Assembly: GCA_021777635.1 (NCBI GenBank) | Contig: JAJYDI010000002.1 | Location: 1-35,109 of the forward strand | Length of the DNA stretch: 35,109 nt | Origin: Pseudomonadota bacterium | Lineage (GTDB): Bacteria; Pseudomonadota; Gammaproteobacteria; Xanthomonadales; Rhodanobacteraceae | Reading direction: 5' to 3' | In this document: piece after piece, positions 23,428 through 31,295 of the stretch | How positions within the stretch are numbered: position 1 is the stretch's first letter | How the letters are laid out: each line of letters opens with the position of its first letter | The notes under the pieces: model-generated | Database searches by the model: none | Told to the model about the DNA's origin: nothing | The model's input: only the letters and a program-made list of their open reading frames with translations | Made by a program: the position numbers and the translations under genes

Positions 23428-24617
23428 GGCCGATCGATGTGAAGCAGGTCATGCGTGACTACTTCGTTGATCTCGGAGAGGCAGCGAAAGACCCCGCGCG
23501 AAGGGTTGCGTGGTGCACCTCGGTGGGCCCGGCCGAGATCCTGCGGGCGATGGGCTTCGCGGTCTATTTTCCGGAAAACCATGGCGCCCTGCTCGGCGCC
23601 ACCCGGGTGTCCACCGATACCATTCCGGTTGCCAACGCGCACGGCTATTCGCCGGAGATTTGCAGCTACCTCACGTCCGACATCGGCGCCTGCCTGAAGG
23701 GTGTGACTCCGTTGAGCAAGGCTTACGGCCTGGACGGTGTGCCACGGCCGGATGTGCTGGTTTACTGCACCAACCAATGCAAGGACGTGATGCACTGGTT
23801 CGCCTGGTACGCGCGGCAATGGAATGTGCCGCTGCTCGGCATCCACCCGCCAAACCACCTGCCGGAAGTGCTGCCCGAACATGTGGCCGATGTCGCTGCC
23901 CAGTACCGGCGCATGATTGGACAGCTCGAAGCCATCACCGGCACACCGCTCGATCCAGAAGCGCTGCGCCTGGTCGTAGCCCGCTCGCGCGAGGCCACCG
24001 ACCTGTGGGAAGCGGTGCTCAATACCGCACGGGCCCGACCGGCACCGCTGAGCTTCTTCGATGGCGCAATCGTCATGGGCCCAATCGTGGTGCTGCGCGG
24101 TACCCAGACCGCCATCGACTATTACCGGGCGCTGCTCGCCGAGCTGCAGATCAAGGTCGCCGGCGGGCAGGCGGCGGTACCGGGCGAGCGCCTGCGCATC
24201 TACTGGGAGGGCATGCCGGTGTGGGGCCGGCTGAGGCACCTGTCCGACCTGTTCGCCAACAACCGCGCCACGGTAGTCGCCTCGACCTACTGCAATTCTT
24301 GGATCTTCTCCGATTTCGACGCCGCGAAGCCGCTGGACAGCATGGCGCGGGCTTACCTGAAGATCTTCATCAACCGCGATGATGCCTACAAGGAGGCCTA
24401 CGTCGAGCGGCTGGCCGACGAATTCGCTATTGACGGCGTGGTCTACCACGCCGCCCGGACGTGCCCGAACAACAGCAACAGCCACTACAACTTGCCGCAG
24501 CGACTGGCTGCCAAGGGCATTCCCGGCATCGTCGTCGATGGCGACCTGTGCGACTTGCGCTGTTTTTCCGACGAGCAGAGCACCACTCTTATTGAGGCCT
24601 TCCTGGAAACGCTATGA
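23418..24617 (+). CDS. Second HgdB/BcrB-family iron-sulfur reductase component, function unknown
   Basis: This 399-aa protein of the 2-hydroxyacyl-CoA dehydratase/benzoyl-CoA reductase family is distinct from BcrB and BcrC. It has nine cysteines: 33, 82, 92, 117, 121, 292, 349, 378, 382. Segments such as AWCTSVGPAEILRAMGF, EICSYLTSDIGACLKG, LVYCTNQCKDVMHWFAWY, IYWEGMPVWGRLRHLSDLF and VDGDLCDLRCFSDEQS align by eye with those of BcrB and HgdA/B. It is followed by one ATPase partner rather than two. Such single-subunit plus single-activase pairs resemble the double-cubane cluster proteins (YjiM/YjiL type), which reduce small molecules with ATP, but the cysteine layout is closer to the BCR branch. 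The substrate is unknown. The position between hcrB and the ferredoxin suggests a low-potential reduction of an aromatic or alicyclic CoA ester. Confidence 0.85.
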   Translation: MDVRPIDVKQVMRDYFVDLGEAAKDPARRVAWCTSVGPAEILRAMGFAVYFPENHGALLGATRVSTDTIPVANAHGYSPEICSYLTSDIGACLKGVTPLSKAYGLDGVPRPDVLVYCTNQCKDVMHWFAWYARQWNVPLLGIHPPNHLPEVLPEHVADVAAQYRRMIGQLEAITGTPLDPEALRLVVARSREATDLWEAVLNTARARPAPLSFFDGAIVMGPIVVLRGTQTAIDYYRALLAELQIKVAGGQAAVPGERLRIYWEGMPVWGRLRHLSDLFANNRATVVASTYCNSWIFSDFDAAKPLDSMARAYLKIFINRDDAYKEAYVERLADEFAIDGVVYHAARTCPNNSNSHYNLPQRLAAKGIPGIVVDGDLCDLRCFSDEQSTTLIEAFLETL

Positions 24618-25519
24618 GCACCGTCGCCGACTGCGATCGCCCGAGCACCGATTCCGAGGTCCGAACCGAGGTGTTCTGGGGCGTGGACTGCGGCAGCGCC
24701 GAAATCAAGGTTGCCGCGCTCGATCGCGAAGGGCGGCTGCTGACCACGCGCAGGCTCCGCACACTGTTTCCGCTGGTCGAGCACGTGCACCGTGGCCTGG
24801 CCGCCCAAGGTGACGAACTCTCGGCGATTGCCGAAGGTGATCGCGACCGGCTGCCGATCGACGGCCGGCAGCCGAGTCTGCGCCCCGGCCACAAGGTATT
24901 CGCCACAGGCTACGGGCGGCACCACATCGGCTTCGTGCACGGCCAGCTGACCGAGATCAAGGCTCATTACCTCGGCGTGCAGCACCAACTCCGGCTACAG
25001 CAGGACTACACCATCATCGACATCGGCGGCCAAGACGCCAAGGTAATTCGTGCCACCCCGAGCCGGGTCGAGCAGTTTGCCATCAACCGCAAGTGCGCGG
25101 CCGGCACCGGCGCCTACATTGAGGAACTCGCGCACCGGCTGGAAGTGCCGATGCAGGAGCTGCCGCGGCTCGCCGCCGCGCACGACAAGGTTCTTACCCT
25201 CAACAGCTACTGCACAGTGTTCTCCGGGCAGGAAGTGATCAAACTGCTGATGCAGGGCGAGCGGGTGGAGAACCTGATCCATGCCCTGTATCGATCGGTG
25301 GTCAAGCGGGTGCTGGAAATGACCGCGATCGATACCGACACCCTGGTGTTTTCCGGTGGCGTGATGAGCCACCACCCCATTCTCGTGCCGCTGTTCGCCG
25401 AACGCTTCGGCGAGGTGCGCACCATTCTCGCTCCCAATGCGCAGTTTTGCGGTGCGCTGGGCGCGGCAATCCATGGCATCAACGAGGAGAGCGACGATGG
25501 CCTACCGAATCACGAGTGA
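24614..25519 (+). CDS. ASKHA-family ATPase/electron activase paired with the second HgdB-like protein
   Basis: This 301-aa protein has the motifs of HgdC/BcrD-type archerases: FWGVDCGSAEIKVAALD, ATGYGRHHI, IIDIGGQDAKVIRATPSR, KCAAGTGAYIEELAHRLEV (Cys161), SYCTVFSGQEVIKLL (Cys200) and FSGGVMSHHPILVPLF. The cluster cysteines are 39 residues apart, exactly as in BcrA and BcrD. A homodimer would bind one [4Fe-4S] between two monomers, as in HgdC. It overlaps the HgdB-like gene by 4 bases (ATGA) and the ferredoxin gene by 23. Its likely job is ATP-driven electron injection from that ferredoxin into the HgdB-like protein. It could also be a spare activase for BcrBC. Confidence 0.87.
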   Translation: MSTVADCDRPSTDSEVRTEVFWGVDCGSAEIKVAALDREGRLLTTRRLRTLFPLVEHVHRGLAAQGDELSAIAEGDRDRLPIDGRQPSLRPGHKVFATGYGRHHIGFVHGQLTEIKAHYLGVQHQLRLQQDYTIIDIGGQDAKVIRATPSRVEQFAINRKCAAGTGAYIEELAHRLEVPMQELPRLAAAHDKVLTLNSYCTVFSGQEVIKLLMQGERVENLIHALYRSVVKRVLEMTAIDTDTLVFSGGVMSHHPILVPLFAERFGEVRTILAPNAQFCGALGAAIHGINEESDDGLPNHE

Positions 25520-25787
25520 TTGCAACCTGTGCGACGCCTGCGTGCTCGAATGCCCGAACGAGGCCATCACGGTCGGCGCCAACATCTATACGATCGATCC
25601 GGCCAAGTGCACCGAATGCGTCGGTTTCTTCGACGAAGCGCAATGCGCGGCGGTGTGCCCCCAGGAATGCTGCGAGCCCGACCCCGACTGTATCGAGCCC
25701 GAGGCGGCACTGCTCGAGCGCGCCCGTCGCCTGCATCCGGACGAGGAATTCTCAGGCGATGTGCCCTCGCGCTTTTCCAGCCACTGA
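25497..25787 (+). CDS. fdx: 2[4Fe-4S] ferredoxin of the Allochromatium/Thauera type
   Basis: A 96-aa ferredoxin with CNLCDACVLECPNEAI (CX2CX2CX3C) and CTECVGFFDEAQCAAVCP (CX2CX8CX3C). The long CX8C loop and the C-terminal extension are typical of the low-potential ferredoxin that carries electrons from KorAB to benzoyl-CoA reductase and HCR. The start is ATG 25497, inside the end of the ATPase gene. Its location just before korAB fits. Confidence 0.92.
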   Translation: MAYRITSDCNLCDACVLECPNEAITVGANIYTIDPAKCTECVGFFDEAQCAAVCPQECCEPDPDCIEPEAALLERARRLHPDEEFSGDVPSRFSSH

Positions 25788-25820
25788 TCGCTGATTCCGC
25801 CCTCCCACGCAGGCAGCCCC

Positions 25821-27704
25821 ATGAACCCCGTCCACGCCACTGTCGATCTGCCCGATCCGGACCTGATCCAGGTCCAGACCCTGGACGAGATCACCGTCAA
25901 GTTCGCCGGCGATTCCGGTGACGGTATCCAGCTGGCGGGGCAGAAGTTCGCCCTGCTGGCCAGCGCCGCTGGCGAGACCGTGCGCACCATGCCCGACTAC
26001 CCGGCTGAAATCCGGTCGCCGGCCGGCACCCCCGGTGGCGTCTCCGGCTTCCAGGTGCGTATCGGCAGCGCCGGCATCCACACTCCCGGCGATCGCATCG
26101 ATCTGCTGGTGGCGTTGAATCCGGCTGCATTGCGCACCAATCTTTCCGAGCTCAAGACAAACGGCATCGTCGTCCTCGACGAAAGTGCATTCACCGCAAC
26201 CAATCTGATCAAGGCGGGTTACGCCAGCAATCCGCTGGAAGACGGCTCCTTGCGCGACTACCGGGTGTTCCCGGTGCAGATCGGCAAGCTCACTCGCAGT
26301 GCGCTCAAGGGTCTGGCGCTGTCGACCAAGGAGACCGACCGCAGTCGCAACTTCTTTGCGCTAGGGCTGTTTTGCTGGCTGTTCCCGCGCCCCAGGGCGG
26401 CCGTCGACGAGTGGATCGAGCAACGTTTCGCCGCCAATCCGGAAGCGGCCAAGGCCAACCATCGTGCCTTCCACGCTGGCTGGAACTACGGCGAGACCGC
26501 CGAGTATTTTGTCAGCCCGTTGCGCGTAGCCGCCGACCAGCGCATGCGCGAGGCCGGTGTCTATCGCTTTGTCACCGGCAATGCGGCGCTCGCCAAAGGT
26601 TTGGTGCAGTCCGCCCGCCGCGCCGGGTTGTCGTTGTTCCTAGGCGGCTATCCGATCACACCGGCGACCGAGGTGATGCAGGAACTCGGCCGCTATCGTG
26701 ATCCCGACGTGCACATGTTCCAGGCCGAGGACGAGATCGCCGCGATCGGCAGCGCCATCGGCGCCGCTTTCGCCGGCGCGCTTGGGGCGACCAGCACCTC
26801 TGGCCCGGGGCTGTCGCTGATGGGCGAGTTCCTCAACCTCGCAGTGATCGCCGAGCTGCCACTGGTGGTGATCGACGTGCAGCGCGCAGGCCCGTCCACT
26901 GGCATTCCGACCAAGTCCGAGCAGGCCGACTTGCTGCAGGCCCTGCACGGCCGGCACGGCGAATCGCCGCTGCCGGTGCTGGCTGCCGCCACGCCTGCGG
27001 ACTGCTTCGACACCGTGGTCGAGGCCAGCCGCATCGCCCTGCGTTACATGACGCCGGTGGTCGTGCTCAGCGACCTGTCGCTGGCCAGCAGCGCCGAAGT
27101 CTGGCGTGAGCCGGCGCTGGATGAGCTGCCCGAGTTCACACTGCACCGCAGCGTCGATGCGGCGGATTTCAAACCCTACCGGCGCGATCCGGAAACCCTG
27201 TCCCGGCCCTGGGTGGTGCCCGGCCGCCCGGGCATGGAGCACGTGATCGGTGGTCTGGAGAAAGCCGGTGAGAGCGGTGCGGTGTGTTACGAGGCTGAAA
27301 ACCACGCGGCGATGGTGCAGCTGCGCCACGACAAAGTCGCCGGCATCGCCCGCGACTATCCGGTCACGGTGGTGCATGGCGGCACCGATGCCCGCCTGCT
27401 GCTGCTGGGTTGGGGCAGCAGCTTCGGCGCCATCCGCGAGGCCACCGATCGCCTGCGCCAGCGCGGCCGTTTGGTGGCCTGCCTGCATCTGCGCCACCTC
27501 AACCCGCTGCCGCGAGACTTGGGGGAAGCATTGCGCAACCACCGCGCCGTACTGGTGATCGAGAACAACAGCGGCCAACTTTGGCAGCAGCTGCGGGCGA
27601 ACTACCTGCTCGACCTGCAGCGCCTGAACAAAGTGCAAGGCACCGCGTTCCGGATCGCCGAGATCGTCGAGGCCGCCGAATCGCTGCTGGAGACCCTCCA
27701 ATGA
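25821..27704 (+). CDS. korA: 2-oxoglutarate:ferredoxin oxidoreductase, fused gamma-alpha subunit
   Basis: This subunit helps oxidise 2-oxoglutarate to succinyl-CoA and CO2, reducing ferredoxin. It has a gamma domain first (about 20-200: VKFAGDSGDGIQLAGQKFAL, MPDYPAEIRSPAGTPGGVSG), then the alpha pyrimidine-binding domain (GGYPITPATEVMQELGRY, FQAEDEIAAIGSAIGAAFAG, STSGPGLSLMGEFLNLAV, QRAGPSTGIPTKSEQADL). Length 627 aa suits the fused type. The 33-base gap before it is the largest in the operon, and no promoter was seen there. In T. aromatica the homologous KorAB supplies the electrons for dearomatisation. Confidence 0.92.
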   Translation: MNPVHATVDLPDPDLIQVQTLDEITVKFAGDSGDGIQLAGQKFALLASAAGETVRTMPDYPAEIRSPAGTPGGVSGFQVRIGSAGIHTPGDRIDLLVALNPAALRTNLSELKTNGIVVLDESAFTATNLIKAGYASNPLEDGSLRDYRVFPVQIGKLTRSALKGLALSTKETDRSRNFFALGLFCWLFPRPRAAVDEWIEQRFAANPEAAKANHRAFHAGWNYGETAEYFVSPLRVAADQRMREAGVYRFVTGNAALAKGLVQSARRAGLSLFLGGYPITPATEVMQELGRYRDPDVHMFQAEDEIAAIGSAIGAAFAGALGATSTSGPGLSLMGEFLNLAVIAELPLVVIDVQRAGPSTGIPTKSEQADLLQALHGRHGESPLPVLAAATPADCFDTVVEASRIALRYMTPVVVLSDLSLASSAEVWREPALDELPEFTLHRSVDAADFKPYRRDPETLSRPWVVPGRPGMEHVIGGLEKAGESGAVCYEAENHAAMVQLRHDKVAGIARDYPVTVVHGGTDARLLLLGWGSSFGAIREATDRLRQRGRLVACLHLRHLNPLPRDLGEALRNHRAVLVIENNSGQLWQQLRANYLLDLQRLNKVQGTAFRIAEIVEAAESLLETLQ

Positions 27705-28672
27705 TCCCAACCCCTGTCATTCCGGAAGCCACCGCGGAGTTGCCGACACGCCCCGAGCGCTCGTACTTCCTCAGTGGCACCGCACCACGCTGGTGTCCCG
27801 GCTGTGGCTGCTTTGCGGTGCTCAAGTCGCTGACCGCCACCTATGCCCGCATCGGAGTGCCGCGCGAACGGCTGGTCACCGTCTCCGGCATCGGCTGCAC
27901 CTCGCGCCTTCCGTACTACACAGCCACCTACGGATTCCATACGTTGCACGGTCGCGCCCCGACCGTGGCGATGGGGGTCAAACTGGCCAATCCCGAACTA
28001 TCGGTCTGGGTTATTTCCGGCGACGGCGATGCGCTGGCAATCGGCACTAGCCACACTCTGCATCTGTTGCGGCGCAACCCCGACATCAAGATGCTGCTGC
28101 TGAACAACCAGATCTACGGGCTGACCAAGGGCCAGGCCTCGCCCACCAGCCCGCTCGGCCTGGTTACGCGCTCGACTCCCTATGGCGTGGCCGATACCCC
28201 GATCAATCCGGTCAACCTGGCGCTGGCCGCCGGCGCCACCTTCGTCGCGCGTGTCGCCGACACCAACGGCGCGATGATGGAAGAGGTATTTGCCGCGGCG
28301 CACGCTCATCGCGGCGTGGCCTTCGTCGAGGTGCTGCTCAATTGCATCACCTTTCACGAAGGCGCTTACGCCATGATTACCGGCAAGGACACACGCGACG
28401 AGTACGCGCTGACGATGCATCCCGGCCAGCCGTTGCTCTACGGCAAGCAACAGCGCAAGGTGCTGGTGGCCGACAACGGCCGGATCCTGGCGCTGTCGCT
28501 GGCCGACGGGGAGGCGGCGCCCGAACAGGCCCTGCGCCACGACCCGCAAGCGGGCGACACCGGCTTAGCCCAGCAGCTTGCCTTGATGGCGCCGCCCGGT
28601 CTGCCCTGCGCCCTGGGTATCTTCAGGCAGGTGCAGGCACCGGTCTACGGCCTCGACCTGAAGCACGACTGA
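27701..28672 (+). CDS. korB: 2-oxoglutarate:ferredoxin oxidoreductase beta subunit
   Basis: This thiamine diphosphate and [4Fe-4S]-binding subunit (323 aa) has APRWCPGCGCFAVLKSL and VSGIGCTSRLPYY, both with cluster cysteines, and the TPP motif GDGDALAIGTSHTLHLL ending at LLLNNQIYGLTKGQASPTS. VEVLLNCITFHEGAY follows. It starts at ATG 27701, overlapping korA by 4 bases. Confidence 0.93.
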   Translation: MIPTPVIPEATAELPTRPERSYFLSGTAPRWCPGCGCFAVLKSLTATYARIGVPRERLVTVSGIGCTSRLPYYTATYGFHTLHGRAPTVAMGVKLANPELSVWVISGDGDALAIGTSHTLHLLRRNPDIKMLLLNNQIYGLTKGQASPTSPLGLVTRSTPYGVADTPINPVNLALAAGATFVARVADTNGAMMEEVFAAAHAHRGVAFVEVLLNCITFHEGAYAMITGKDTRDEYALTMHPGQPLLYGKQQRKVLVADNGRILALSLADGEAAPEQALRHDPQAGDTGLAQQLALMAPPGLPCALGIFRQVQAPVYGLDLKHD

Positions 28673-29109
28673 TGGACAATCTCTACGTGCATCGTGCCCC
28701 GGTGCGCTTTACCCACACCGATCCCGCCGGCTACGTGTTCTTCCCGCGCTTTTTCGAGATGTTCCAAGCTGCGGTCGAAGACTGGTTCAGCATCTGCCTC
28801 GGCCTGAACTACGCCGAGCAGATCCTGAAGCATGGTATCGGCTTCCCGACCGCGCATACCGAATGTGATTTCGTGCGCCCCTGCCGGCTCGGCGAAACGC
28901 TGGAACTGCGGTTGGTGCTGGAAAAAATCGGCCGCAGTTCGCTGACCCTGCGTTTTGATGGCAGCGTGCGGGGGGAGACGCGGCTGCGCGCGCGCTCGGT
29001 GCTGGTGACGATCGAGATGCAATACGGCCGTCCGCAACCGATCGGCGTCGATCTGCGCGCGCGCTTGCAGGCCTATCTGGCGCTCTGCCGGGCCGACTCG
29101 GCTGCCTAG
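28672..29109 (+). CDS. Hotdog-fold acyl-CoA thioesterase (4-hydroxybenzoyl-CoA thioesterase type)
   Basis: A 145-aa hotdog thioesterase with VRFTHTDPAGYVFFPRFFEM, carrying the catalytic Asp of the Pseudomonas 4-HBA-CoA thioesterase class, followed by HTECDFVRPCRLGETLEL. It hydrolyses an aromatic or small acyl-CoA to the free acid. As the last gene of the operon it may free CoA when intermediates pile up. ATG 28672 overlaps the korB stop by one base. Eleven bases separate its stop from the convergent gene at 29121, and no clear terminator is visible. Confidence 0.88.
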   Translation: MDNLYVHRAPVRFTHTDPAGYVFFPRFFEMFQAAVEDWFSICLGLNYAEQILKHGIGFPTAHTECDFVRPCRLGETLELRLVLEKIGRSSLTLRFDGSVRGETRLRARSVLVTIEMQYGRPQPIGVDLRARLQAYLALCRADSAA

Positions 29110-29120
29110 CGGTAGCGGCG

Positions 29121-30422
29121 TCAGCGGAAGTGGTCGATGCGCCGGCATTCGGCCCGGTATCGGTGGGCGGCGCGCAGCAAGTTCACCTCGAGCAGGGCGA
29201 AGTCGGCCAGCCACAGTGCTGCGGCGGGGCGCAGCAGGAATGGCAGCGGCACTCCGGCCAGAAGAACCGACAGCGCCGCCAAGTGCAGGTAGAACTGCTG
29301 CTGGCTTCGAGGTTCCGGCAGTATCGACTTCATGCTCGGCAGAACGATGCGGTGGCGCACCTCCATCCTCGTGGCAAGGCGCTGCTGCAGATGCAGCCAG
29401 ACCAGGAACGGTACGATCTTGTAGAGCATGCCGTTGACAACCGACAGCGCGAAGCCGAGCAGGAACATCAAGGTCGCCGCCAGCGCCAGGCGTGCCGACA
29501 CCGCTGGCGGCGCCAGCAAGGACGCGGCATCAATTGCTGCGGCCAGCAGCAGCGCCGCCATGCTCAATCGCCAGAAGGCGAGGCTGGCATCGCCGACCTT
29601 GCGTCGGCGTTGGGCCAGCAGCCGCAGGGTGATCAGCGCAAAGGTGACGAGTGCCGCCACCAGCAGAAGCGCCGGCAACGGTGCGAGCGGCCAGCCGCGC
29701 AATACCGCTAGCGAGTGCCAGCCCAGCAGCGCGAACATGCCGGCGGCCAGCCAGCGGCGCAGCCACGGTGGGTAAAGCGGCGTCATCTGGAACATCGGCA
29801 CCAGCTGCCAGGCGACGACTGCTACCAGGGTCGCGATCCAGCCGAGCAGGCCCCAGGCCAGGTGCAGGTCGGTCAGCGGCCAGCGCAGCAGCGGCAGCCC
29901 GAGACCGCTGTGGCCGAGCCCGAGCGACACGCCGAGGCCAGCCGTCACCGCCAAGCCGAGCAGGGCCCAGCGCATCCCGCGCACACTGTCGTGCACATGA
30001 GGCGCCCGGGCCAGGCCAAACCCCATTATCACCAGGAACCCGCCGAGGCCGAGTCCAAGCAGCGCCACCGCGACACGAAAGCTGTTCTGACCGGCGCCAA
30101 GAAAGCCGGCCGCCAGACCCAGCGTACCCGCTACCAGAAGGCCATGGCAGAGCCCGCCGATGATCCGCGGCCTTGCCACCCGAACACCGACCAGCACCGG
30201 CAGCATCTGCAACAGCGCGCCGCACATCACCATCGTCAGCACGCCGAGCACCACCAGATGGGTCAGCGCGAGCGTTCCCGCGCTCCAGCGCGACACCAGC
30301 ACGTCGGGGCCGAGCCACAGCATCAGGCTGGCGGCGGCGAGGCCAAACAGCGGTGCGCTGAGGAAAAAGCGCAGCGGAACCGAAAGCGGCGGCGCCTGTT
30401 CCAGCGACAGACCCGCGTTCAT
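29121..30422 (-). CDS. Polytopic membrane protein of the NnrS / heme-copper-oxidase-like type
   Basis: A 433-aa protein with about 12 hydrophobic segments. It contains LTHLVVLGVLTMVMCGALLQMLPVLVG and DLHLAWGLLGWIATLVAVVAWQLVPMFQMTPLY, resembling NnrS-type or cbb3-subunit-I-like proteins found with nitrogen oxide metabolism genes. Several histidines lie at helix ends (THLV, LHLAWG, WLHLQQ), but I cannot confirm a heme or copper site. It is the last gene of a minus-strand operon after the hemerythrin and DUF2249 genes, overlapping DUF2249 by 4 bases. Likely role: tolerance to, or handling of, NO in denitrifying conditions; inferred from context. Confidence 0.7.
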   Translation of the reverse strand: MNAGLSLEQAPPLSVPLRFFLSAPLFGLAAASLMLWLGPDVLVSRWSAGTLALTHLVVLGVLTMVMCGALLQMLPVLVGVRVARPRIIGGLCHGLLVAGTLGLAAGFLGAGQNSFRVAVALLGLGLGGFLVIMGFGLARAPHVHDSVRGMRWALLGLAVTAGLGVSLGLGHSGLGLPLLRWPLTDLHLAWGLLGWIATLVAVVAWQLVPMFQMTPLYPPWLRRWLAAGMFALLGWHSLAVLRGWPLAPLPALLLVAALVTFALITLRLLAQRRRKVGDASLAFWRLSMAALLLAAAIDAASLLAPPAVSARLALAATLMFLLGFALSVVNGMLYKIVPFLVWLHLQQRLATRMEVRHRIVLPSMKSILPEPRSQQQFYLHLAALSVLLAGVPLPFLLRPAAALWLADFALLEVNLLRAAHRYRAECRRIDHFR

Positions 30423-30679
30423 TCGCTGCCTACCGCTACCTGCAAGTCACCGGCGCGCCAGACGAGCAGTTCGCAGCGGCCCTCCGCGACCTCGACCACA
30501 CGCCAGTTGAAACCGCGCTGCTGAAGCATCGGAAACAGCGGCAGCGGTTCTCGGCTGATCAGCGCACGCAGACGCTGCCCCGGGAGCAACCGATCGCTGC
30601 TGGCGAGAATCCGCTCCATCGGCTCGCATGGCGGCAGGTCGCGCACGTCGAGGTCCAGATCAGTGGCTCCTATCGCCAT
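30419..30679 (-). CDS. DUF2249 (TusA-like fold) small protein
   Basis: An 86-aa protein with LDVRDLPPCEPMERILA, LPGQRLRALISREPLPLFPM and LQQRGFNWRVVEVAEGRCEL, the pattern of DUF2249, which resembles the TusA/SirA fold. The family's function is not settled, but it often neighbours hemerythrin and NO-related genes. A cysteine (Cys17 in PPCEP) sits near where TusA has its active cysteine. Start ATG at 30679 overlaps the hemerythrin stop (ATGA), so the two are translationally coupled. Confidence 0.82.
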   Translation of the reverse strand: MAIGATDLDLDVRDLPPCEPMERILASSDRLLPGQRLRALISREPLPLFPMLQQRGFNWRVVEVAEGRCELLVWRAGDLQVAVGSE

Positions 30680-31107
30680 CAGTACGCCTGCATGCGTTCC
30701 AGCAATGCCTCGGCACGGTCGGCCAAGGCGCGATCGCAGATCGGATAGAGCATCTGCTCTTCCTTCATGTTGTGCTGCTGAATCAAAATGTTGAGCGTTT
30801 CACTGCAGCCGAGAAAGTCGTCCAGTTCGCCGCATTCCAGCGCCTGCCGCGTCTGCGCCATCATCGCGCGCATTTGCTCGTGTTCCACGCGCATCACCGT
30901 GGTCGGGCCGCCGACCATGCCGCTGCGCGCCTCGAATTCGGGAAACAGCACACTCTCCTCGATCGACAGGTGACGCGCCATCGCCGCTTCGAACTCGGCA
31001 TAAGCGGCGCGAGCGGCATCGAAGCCGCCGTCGCTGGCGGCGTTTTCGGCCTTGGCGAACAGTGCGTCGCAATCGCGATGATCGGAAGTGAGGAAGTTGG
31101 TCAGCAT
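30679..31107 (-). CDS. Hemerythrin HHE-domain protein
   Basis: A 142-aa four-helix HHE protein. Di-iron ligands are visible in SDHRDCDALF, ARHLSIEESVLFPEFE, VEHEQMRAMM and IQQHNMKEEQMLYPICD. It probably binds O2 or NO or helps repair iron-sulfur centres, as related YtfE/DnrN-type proteins do. The start is ATG 31107 with GAGGT upstream; longer in-frame starts up to 31404 would run into the neighbouring gene and have no family support. I saw no clear FNR/DNR box (TTGAT-N4-ATCAA) in the 188-base gap before it (31108-31295). Confidence 0.9.
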   Translation of the reverse strand: MLTNFLTSDHRDCDALFAKAENAASDGGFDAARAAYAEFEAAMARHLSIEESVLFPEFEARSGMVGGPTTVMRVEHEQMRAMMAQTRQALECGELDDFLGCSETLNILIQQHNMKEEQMLYPICDRALADRAEALLERMQAY

Positions 31108-31295
31108 GGGGACCTCGCGCGTTCGGATTGCACAAGACTCTGCCACATTCGAGCGCCAGCGCCAGCGCTCCAGATTGTGCCTGAGCGATGTTTTCGAAGC
31201 AGTCGTCGGGCACCAGCTTTGCTGGGCGCACCGGAGCGTGGCGCACCGGCAATGCTCATTGGGTGTCATCACCGGGGGGTGGAGGTTGCCGCGCG

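Noticed and set aside
28342..28671. Longer thioesterase start inside korB
   Set aside because: The extension is out-of-frame shadow of korB; the hotdog domain begins right after ATG 28672.
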